A stretch of 64,000 bases of DNA from Cervus elaphus. Taxonomy: Eukaryota; Chordata; Mammalia; Artiodactyla; Cervidae. The notes under the pieces are model-generated. The model saw only the letters and a program-made list of their open reading frames with translations, was not told the origin of the DNA and made no database searches. Location: positions 102,745,152 through 102,809,151 of the forward strand of contig NC_057832.1 of the NCBI RefSeq assembly GCF_910594005.1, read 5' to 3'. Positions 57,096 through 64,000 of this stretch are shown here, piece by piece (position 1 is the stretch's first letter; each line of letters opens with the position of its first letter). A program made the translations under genes and the position numbers.

Positions 57096-59569
57096 TTGAC
57101 AGGATCAGAGCTGAAGGAAGGGGAAGTCACCAAGAAGCTTGACAACCTCAACTCAGTCCAAAGACCACTGGGTGCGGTGCTCCAGGATACCTTACTGTCC
57201 TCGGAGGCTGCCACTCCATGGAAGAGCCAGAACCCTGCCTGCATTTTCCATGCTGAGATGCAGGTTATTCCAATCCGGATACTGGGGCTCATTTAGAGTA
57301 GAGCCGTCTTCAATTCTTTTCCAGTTCTTTCTTATTTCCTCTCTGGCTTCACTTCCCTTGAACCAACACTTGCTATACACCTTTCTTTCGTGACAAAGCA
57401 GTAGCAATACTGTGACGGAGCTCTCTGCTGAGGCTGCCAGCCTCAGACACAACCCCTCAGGCGGCTCGCCTACCCCAGTCCTGCCCTGATCGCTCGGCTC
57501 TCTCATAGCAAGCTCTGGGGCTTAGCTCTCAGTTCAAAAAAGCACAAAGAGCCTAGTAGTGTGCCAGCAGGAATAATATAAAGAAAAATCGGTATTTAGT
57601 CTTTTGCACACTTAGGGTTTATATATCAGACAACTCCAGCTTTCCTGATAGTAATATTGCTCAAGTCCCATTGAATCATTCTGGGCTTAAGAAAGAATAC
57701 AAACACTAGCAAGTATATTATCTTTACAAATCAGTAACATCTCTTAGCCTGGTGTTCATAAAGGCATTTTTTCCCCTAAACAGCTCTTAAATCTGACCTG
57801 GTAGCACCCTGAGCAGCTACACTGTTCTGTGCACTGACATTTAGTTCAACAAGAATCAGAGTTAAGTCATTACTGTGGAGCCTCAGGTTACCACCTGGAA
57901 GACAGCCTCATTTGTAACCATAAGTGCGTTACTCACAGTCGGCAAACTCAACGGAAGAAAGTGATGCAGTGATGTACTCGATAACCTCACTAAAAGTTTC
58001 CTTAAATGTCCAACCAAACCTTAGAAACCTGTGAAACACAGCAAATACAGCTTTCCAAAGACTAATTCCTGTGCTCCCGCCCAGTACAGTTAATGTCAAC
58101 CTAAAGCCAGAGGACGTGTCATTAAAAAATAAACATTATACCTTAGTTATTATGACCTAGCTGCTATAGTTTCCTTCATCTGCCTTATCTTCTACATAAC
58201 CAACTCAGATAAAAAACAATACAGAGGTGAGTCACAGGTTAACAATTCCTATAGACCAGATCTGTGATACAACATGGGATGATAAATAAAATTTTTCCAT
58301 TTCATTTCATCACTTACTTTATCCAAGTAAAAGTCTTTCTGAAGACACCCTTAATCTCATGAAGATAAATCCTTTCAAATGTTTCTCATAGGTAACAAAC
58401 TAGAGAAGAGAGAAATAATCCTTGTATTTACATACCTGCTATAGTTTACTGGCTCCTTAAGAAAAGGGAACCATGTTCATGAATCTTAGCACCTACTAGT
58501 CAATGTGCATTGATAAAAGGAGGAAGGCAAGGCACAGCGGAAACGTATTACAAGTTGGAAACAAAGAAAAGCTTATTTTCTCTTGATTCTGGTACTATCT
58601 GACCATACTGAGAAAGATTTCCATTTCAAAAGATGAGTGGCAATATGATAACCATCAATTTCAAACTACAGTAATGACTCAACTAACTGAAAGACTTTTA
58701 AAAAATAACATAAAGGTTCTGAAAACTCTCATATTATCTTGCAGCTCATCCTGCTCAGAACAAACACTATTTTCAAATAGTGTCAGCAATATCTCTAAAT
58801 ATCTCTATTAATTACAAAGATGTATTCAACCATATACGTCTGTCATTAAAACTTCATTGTCTGTAGTCAGAAATGCTAAGGCAGACATTTTAAATGAATT
58901 TTTCAGCTAAAGAGGGTTATGGCACAAAAATAACACTTAAAATAAAATTATGCCAAAAGTAATGGAAAGCAAATCACATAACTGAGTGTCTTGAGAAAAA
59001 TTTATAGGGAGGGGAAAAAAGAGAGCGGTCACTTGTGCTAAGAATGAGAAATGAATATGTGTCCCAAAGCTCCAGAGGAGTCACTTTAACTTTTACAATG
59101 GTGCTCAACTGCTGCAGCTTCAGCAGCCTGTCCACAGTAGAGAAACCTTTGGGGAGTCCAACCTTTTTCTGTTTTAATGATGGGAAGGAGGTAAGGGGCA
59201 GTGGTGGGCTGGGGCGGGGCAGAGGGCAGGGAGTGACAGGAACCTAAAAGTAGAGAAGCAAAGTGAGAGGAGAAAAAGAAAAAACCACCCCAAAATAGAG
59301 ACTCAAAGATGACAGGTGCAAAAAGTAGCTATTAGGCCTTTGAAGTTTGGCTCAATGAACAGAGGAAAAGGGAACGTGGAGATAGTGAAAGAAGATCTGT
59401 CCACTTTGTGGACAAGCTAAACGTGGTGACAGGAGTTACTTTTTGCTGAACTAACGTTATAACACACATGTCTAGCTTTGGAAGGGACAGCCTGAGTCAA
59501 AGCAACCTCTGTGTCTAATTCAATCCCATCCCAACTCCAACCTCCCAGGAGTCCTTCCTAGGCAGAGGG
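57096..59569. other. Unique intron, no gene seen
   Basis: About 2.5 kb, AT-rich from 57.5 kb on; chance ORFs only. Confidence 0.4.
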
Positions 59570-59780
59570 TGAGACTGTGGGCTTAGACATCCAGGGTTTA
59601 AATCCTGGCTCTACCCCTTACTCTGTTGTGACACTGGATAAAATATACACCATTACTCTGCCTCACTCTCATCTGTAAAATGAGGATAACCATCTTGAAC
59701 AGCTGGAAAGGTTAAATGAAATAACACATGTAAAGTGCATAGCAGAGTGCTGGCAAATGGTGAGCTCATGATAAAAGCCG
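59570..59780 (+). mobile_element. MIR SINE, near full-length
   Basis: GTGAGACTGTGGGCTTAGAC, CAGGGTTTAAATCCTGGCTC (box B), TCATCTGTAAAATGAGGATA, GGTTAAATGAAATAACACAT, GTAAAGTGCATAGCAGAGTG and CTGGCAAATGGTGAGCTCA: all MIR blocks in order. Confidence 0.85.
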
Positions 59781-60434
59781 CCATTTTGCCTTTTAAAGAG
59801 CTAGGTAGGATTATTCATGCTGACTTGAACTGGGGAGTCAGGGGAGGCTTAAAAGAGGAGTACAAGGTCACGGGAGCCTTGGGCACATTTTCACTTGATA
59901 AGGCATTTTTAAAAATACTTCAATATTCATCTACCCAATCCATAGTGCCTGTTTACTGTTCCTCTAGCAAAACAAGGATGAGAATCACTCTTGAAATCAG
60001 AGTGCCATTTGAACTCAACATAGAAATGATCTGCTAACAAAGTATAGACCAAAATAAGCACCGTCTGCGAGGCTTGGCAAGACCGATACTGTGGTACTTG
60101 AAAAGCAAACCTGGCACTTTCTGAAAAGATAGTGAAGAATACACCAGAGCAATAAATGGCATGGAATCAAGACAAGAGATTGGGCAACGGCTGTTCAACA
60201 GTACCTGCCAGACGGCTCTTCTTCCCCAAATGCATGGCTCAGCCTGGCGCTCAGTCCCTGCCCAAGTGGCACCTGATCAGAGTCCTCCCTGCGTGAAACA
60301 GCATCTCCACCCCTCCACACACTGTCATTTTCTCTCCTTACTATGAGTTATTTTTCTTCACAGAGCACATCACTACTTGACGTAAAATATATTCATTACT
60401 GAGTGTCTCATATTAACAGAGCACTAAACTTTAT

Positions 60435-60626
60435 TGGAAAAGACCCTGATGCTGGGAAAGATTGAAGGCGGGAGGAGAAGGGGATGGCAGAGGGCGAGAT
60501 GGCATCACTGATGCGATGGACGTGAGTTTGAGTAAACTCCGGGAGCTGGTGACGGATAGGGAGGCCTAGCGTGCTGCAGTCCATGGGGTCACAGAGTCGG
60601 ACATGACTGAGTGACTGAACTGACTG
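60435..60626 (+). mobile_element. Short BovB 3' insertion with 9-bp TSDs
   Basis: TGGAAAAGACCCTGATGCTG through GGGAGCTGGTGACGGATAGG to GTGACTGAACTGACTG. AAACTTTAT at 60426-60434 and 60627-60635 bounds it, so this copy was only about 190 bp from the start. A small internal deletion removes part of the RRRGRQRMRW block. Confidence 0.92.
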
Positions 60627-60639
60627 AAACTTTATGAAA

Positions 60640-61060
60640 ACAGAATTTTTTTATTTTCTGTTTTCCGCTGTTAAATCCGCAGAGCCTAAAATGGAGCCTT
60701 CCACAAAGTTCACTCTAAATAAATATCAAATGAATGACTGAGCCTGAGGAACCGCTCGTAGGGACAAAGAAAACATTTGCCAAAAGTTCTCAATTGTTAG
60801 TAAGAAGGGTACTAAATTGCTTGTTTTCATAATTAATAAAAATATTTTTAAAGTAATAATTACTTTTTAAACGTTTCCAAAAATCCAAGTAAACTATCTA
60901 AAAGTATTTTAAATCATAGACAGACCAAGAAATTGAAAGGACAGTCACTCCTGAGAGTAAGAAAATGAACTGAGGAACATACAAGGTGGGTTTATGAAAA
61001 CAAATATTTTAGAATTTTTATTTCACTTGTTAACTGAAATCAACAAACATTTCCCTCCCT
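60640..61060. other. AT-rich intron, no gene seen
   Basis: Nothing nameable. Confidence 0.4.
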
Positions 61061-61114
61061 CTTAAAATGTTCACCTCCCCCTTAAAATGTTCACCTCCCC
61101 CTTAAAATGTTCAC
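61061..61114. repeat. 20-bp tandem repeat, 2.7 copies
   Basis: CTTAAAATGTTCACCTCCCC at 61061-61080 and 61081-61100, exact, followed by CTTAAAATGTTCAC. Confidence 0.93.
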
Positions 61115-61929
61115 AGATAAGTTATTACTAGAAATACATTATATAAAAGTCAGTATTTCAGCTTCTTAAAAATACTTACTACAAACATATAATATTTTAT
61201 TGCCACCACTGATTTTAGGATAAAGAAATAATGAGAACTATAAAGCATAAAGAATATCTACCAACATCTTGTTTGGTATGTGGATAAACTTTAAGAGCTG
61301 CAATTTTCTCAAAAGAAAAATGGTTTTCTTTGGATAATGGAATGATCCAGAAGGTATATTATATAAAATAGGCTATGAGAACTTTTTTTAACTGCAGTGT
61401 GGGTGTTCAGAGTGGTGAGTTAGCAGGTATTTTACCATGTTTTGTACCACACAGAAAATGAGCAAGAAAAAACAATTTACAATAGCTACTTATGCCTTTA
61501 TCTTTATATATGCACATATTTCAATAAAAAGACATTTACCCACAATTAAGAAACTAGGCTTTTAATCCTTATAATGCTCATAATTTATAACAACTGGATA
61601 CTTTAGTCATTAAAATATACTATGATTCAAGGGATTAAAAACATAACAACTGCATAATTTAGGGACTAACCAATATTAACTGGGTTTTTGGTTTGTTTTT
61701 TGAGACAGAAGCAGTAAAGAGAACAGGAAGTTGTGGGAAATAAATGAAAATGTATTTACATGAGAAAGATATCAGCGGTTTATACAGATAAATCTTTTTG
61801 AAAGGTTACTGGTTGATGATTTTGTTTTTTAGACTGAAGTCTTTAGTAATTAAGTTTTATGAAAACTCTCAAATCTCAAAAGGCCTCTTGAGGAATCTAG
61901 TCAAAAAAGGTACACTTTTAAGATGATAA

Positions 61930-62050
61930 CACTAGGTGTTACTGTTGTTTTGTGTTGCATTTGTTTTGTATTGTATTTATTTTGTATTGTATTATTAGGT
62001 ATTTGTTTTCTATTAGTGTTGTATTTATATTGTGGTTGTTTTCTGAGCTG
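61930..62050. repeat. TG/TA-rich low-complexity tract
   Basis: Loose iterations of TTTTGTATTGTATT and TTGTTTTGT with drift; almost C-free on the plus strand. Confidence 0.75.
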
Positions 62051-62721
62051 GCCAACAATATTGTGAGGCTCTTCATTTCATAATTAAAAGGATTTCAGTG
62101 ATTTTGCTTTTTGGTAAGTGTGTTTCATAGATCCTCCTATAACCACAAAATGATGAGACATGCTGGAATTACACCTGACCTAGTGCATTATTTCTGTAGA
62201 AATGAAATCTACAATACTGATATCAACGTACCCTTAGCATTTTCCTGAAGCTATGGACCCCATCAGAGATGGTTTCTGCCTCTCAGGAATACAGTGCAAA
62301 ACATAAGCCTCATTTTTCAAGAGAAGACCCTTATAATGAGGGTTATAATGTTCTTAACTGTGGAGTCCACCCAGAGAAGAGCAATGTCTATCAAGCAATC
62401 GCCCCTCTGTGATTCCTTGCGTCACATCTCCTTAGTCTTGTCCCATCACTACCCTGTGACCTGTCCTCATTCATGCTTTATCCCCCTTGCCATCCATCCC
62501 ATTTTAATGGATAATAGGAAGAGGGTTTTAAAAAAAATAAACAACACTAAAGTAAGAAACTCTGCAAGACTGACCCGAAAGTCACAGTGAAGAGGTAAAT
62601 CCTTGTTCTCCATTAATATCCAAAGTCAGAGACTGTCAACAGAAGATTAAAATGAAAAGTGAACACTAAACAACAAGAACCAACCTAGACATGAGCTGTG
62701 CAGAATTTCTCCCAGAGTCTA

Positions 62722-63250
62722 CAGTCCCCTCTGGCCCTCAGCTCCCATCCCCCAGGAAATGCCCCAAAGACGGTGCCCCAGAGGTCACCACGGCAGTCCC
62801 CTCTGGCCCTCAGCTCCCATGCCCCGGTAACTGCCGCAAAGACAGTGCCCCAGAGGTCACCACTGCAGTCCCCTCTGGCCCTCAGCTTCCATCCCCCAGT
62901 AACTGCCCCAAACACAGTGCCCCAGAGGTCACCACGGCAGTCCCCTCTGGCCCTCAGCTCCCATGCCCCGGTAACTGCCCCAAAGACAGTGCCCCAGAGG
63001 TCACCACTGCAGTCCCCTCTGGCCCTCAGCTTCCATCCCCCAGTAACTGCCCCAAACACAGTGCCCCAGAGGTCACCACTGCAGTCTCCTCTGGCCCTCA
63101 GCTCCCACCCCCCAGGAACTGCCCCAAAGACGGTGCCCCAGAGGTCACCACTGCAGTCTCCTCTGGCCCTCAGCTCCCACCCCCCAGGAACTGCCCCAAA
63201 GACGGTGCCCCAGAGGTCACCACTGCAGTCTCTGGGCCTGACCTCTGGGC
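62722..63250. repeat. 72-bp GC-rich minisatellite, 7 full units plus partial
   Basis: Units start with CAGTCCCCTCTGG (or CAGTCTCCTCTGG) at 62722, 62794, 62866, 62938, 63010, 63082 and 63154, with a partial unit at 63226. Two subtypes alternate (units 2 and 4; 3 and 5), giving a 144-bp higher-order pair, while units 6 and 7 are nearly identical. Because 72 is divisible by three and the unit lacks stops in several frames, it yields long ORFs on both strands (for example 24-residue repeats with the block SGPQLPCPGNCRKDSAPEVT on plus). There is no sign these are genes. Confidence 0.95.
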
Positions 63251-63789
63251 CTTTGTGTACCCAGTCTTCAGGCACTCGACTCCAACATTACAATATCCTA
63301 GGGTTTCATAACTAAGCCATTTTTAACCCGGAAAACTTAAAGACTCAACTAAATGGACAAAGATTCACACCAGCCTCTCTCAAAAGATGGAGGATGGCAG
63401 AAAAAGCTAAGTACAGAAGGACACTCAAGTATCCAGATTACTCTCTCTCTCACACAAGGGCAGCCAAATTTGAATAGAAATACATGCAAGAGAAATCCCT
63501 TTTTACCTGATAAAATGAAGTACATTAAAGAGATCTGAAAATCCAAAAGATAATGTAGACCTAAATTGTAGCTTTTAAAAATTTTTTATCTATTTTACGC
63601 AATAGTTCCACAATTGAGCCAATGATTCCATTCCTTCTGGCAAAATTCAAGTTAACATTTCAGCATGACAAAATAATAGCTATTTTTTTCTAGGGTTTTT
63701 CCCCCCAACAAGTTACCTCAAACAACATATAATTATCAATCTCCTAGACGATGGAAACTAATGATGATGATACCTAGTGCTATCCTAAT
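63251..63789. other. Unique intron, no gene seen
   Basis: Short CT and T runs only. Confidence 0.4.
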
Positions 63790-63960
63790 TTAATATTCAT
63801 ATAAATTCACATGCAACATTTCAGTTCCTCTCCACACCCTCAGGAAACATGTTTTGAAAGCCACTTATAGATGAGGACTCTGAGGGTCAAAGAGGTTGCA
63901 GGGTGCTTCCAAGGACAAAGAACCAGTAAGTAGAAGTGAATCTATATTCACCTGTCTTTG
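63790..63960 (-). mobile_element. MIR SINE, diverged
   Basis: TAATTTAATATTCATATAAA, CACTTATAGATGAGGACTCT, GAGGGTCAAAGAGGTTGCAG and ACAAAGAACCAGTAAGTAGA track antisense MIR. Confidence 0.55.
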
Positions 63961-64000
63961 ATACCATTATATTTACCTTGAGGTCTTTTGGTGGAGGGAT

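Larger units (their letters stand above)
38390..64000 (-). other. CHCHD3: CHCHD3 intron, 5' side of the exon (partial)
   Basis: Intron preceding the 71-nt exon in transcript order, ending in ATCTTTATCCACAG with a moderate pyrimidine tract. The preceding exon, which should encode the upstream coiled coil, was not found up to 64000, so this intron is probably longer than 25 kb. CHCHD3 is known for very large introns. Confidence 0.78.

Noticed and set aside
62722..63250. CRISPR-like repeat-spacer array
   Set aside because: The units are contiguous near-identical 72-mers without unique spacers, and the genome is mammalian.
62685..63311. ORFs of about 200 codons on both strands over the 72-bp repeats as a repeat-protein gene
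   Set aside because: They exist because the unit is a multiple of three without stops. There is no promoter, splice or homology evidence, and both strands are equally open.
1..64000. A second CHCHD3 exon (CHCH domain or upstream coiled coil)
   Set aside because: I looked by eye for the expected minus-strand text and did not find it. Very short or diverged exons could have been missed.

Overview
This window is ordinary ruminant (bovid-type) nuclear DNA and lies almost entirely inside introns. The diagnosis rests on the repeats: many Bov-tA and Bov-A2 SINEs, tRNA-Glu-derived CHR/ART2A SINEs, six fragments of the RTE-class LINE BovB, and a bovid L1 whose 3' end carries the ACTAATAAAAATAAATGGGG tail. 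The sequence does not settle whether the species is cattle, sheep, goat or another bovid. I see no prokaryotic, organellar or viral gene content. None of the long ORFs looks like a host gene. || The one protein-coding element I can name is a 71-nt exon on the minus strand at 38319-38389. It encodes SSEFYKVTTEQYQKAAEEVE followed by AKF and two bases of a split codon, and it has a consensus GTAAGT donor and a CAG acceptor. This is the coiled-coil segment just before the CHCH domain of CHCHD3 (MIC19), a MICOS subunit of the mitochondrial inner membrane. The window is therefore read as part of the CHCHD3 transcription unit on the minus strand: 38390-64000 is intron upstream of the exon in transcript order, and 1-38318 is intron downstream. 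I found no second CHCHD3 exon. || Layout. 1-17 kb: unique intron with scattered SINEs, an old L2 (about 7.0-7.8 kb) and MIRs. 17-25 kb: two long 5'-truncated BovB copies in the same orientation, one bounded by 9-bp target-site duplications (TSDs) and the other sitting inside an L1 3' UTR; between them lie an ART2A SINE and a SINE ending in a perfect 45-bp foldback. 25-33 kb: old antisense L1 pieces, AT-rich unique DNA, and a young L1 with a 5' inversion (twin priming) bounded by 8-bp TSDs. 33-44 kb: the exon, an LTR of MaLR type, several SINEs, a SINE split by a 20-nt L1 stub, and a CpG-rich islet of unknown nature at 43.5-43.7 kb. 44-54 kb: L1 broken by two Bov-tA SINEs, and BovB fragments inside older repeats. 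54-64 kb: mostly unique intron with MIRs, a small BovB with 9-bp TSDs, and a 72-bp minisatellite of seven full units. || No undescribed gene system is evident. The items most worth a second look are the foldback SINE, two ultra-short retrotransposition scars, the 72-bp minisatellite open in several frames, the CpG-rich islet, an exon-like ORF near 35.8 kb, and the fact that all six BovB fragments are antisense to CHCHD3.
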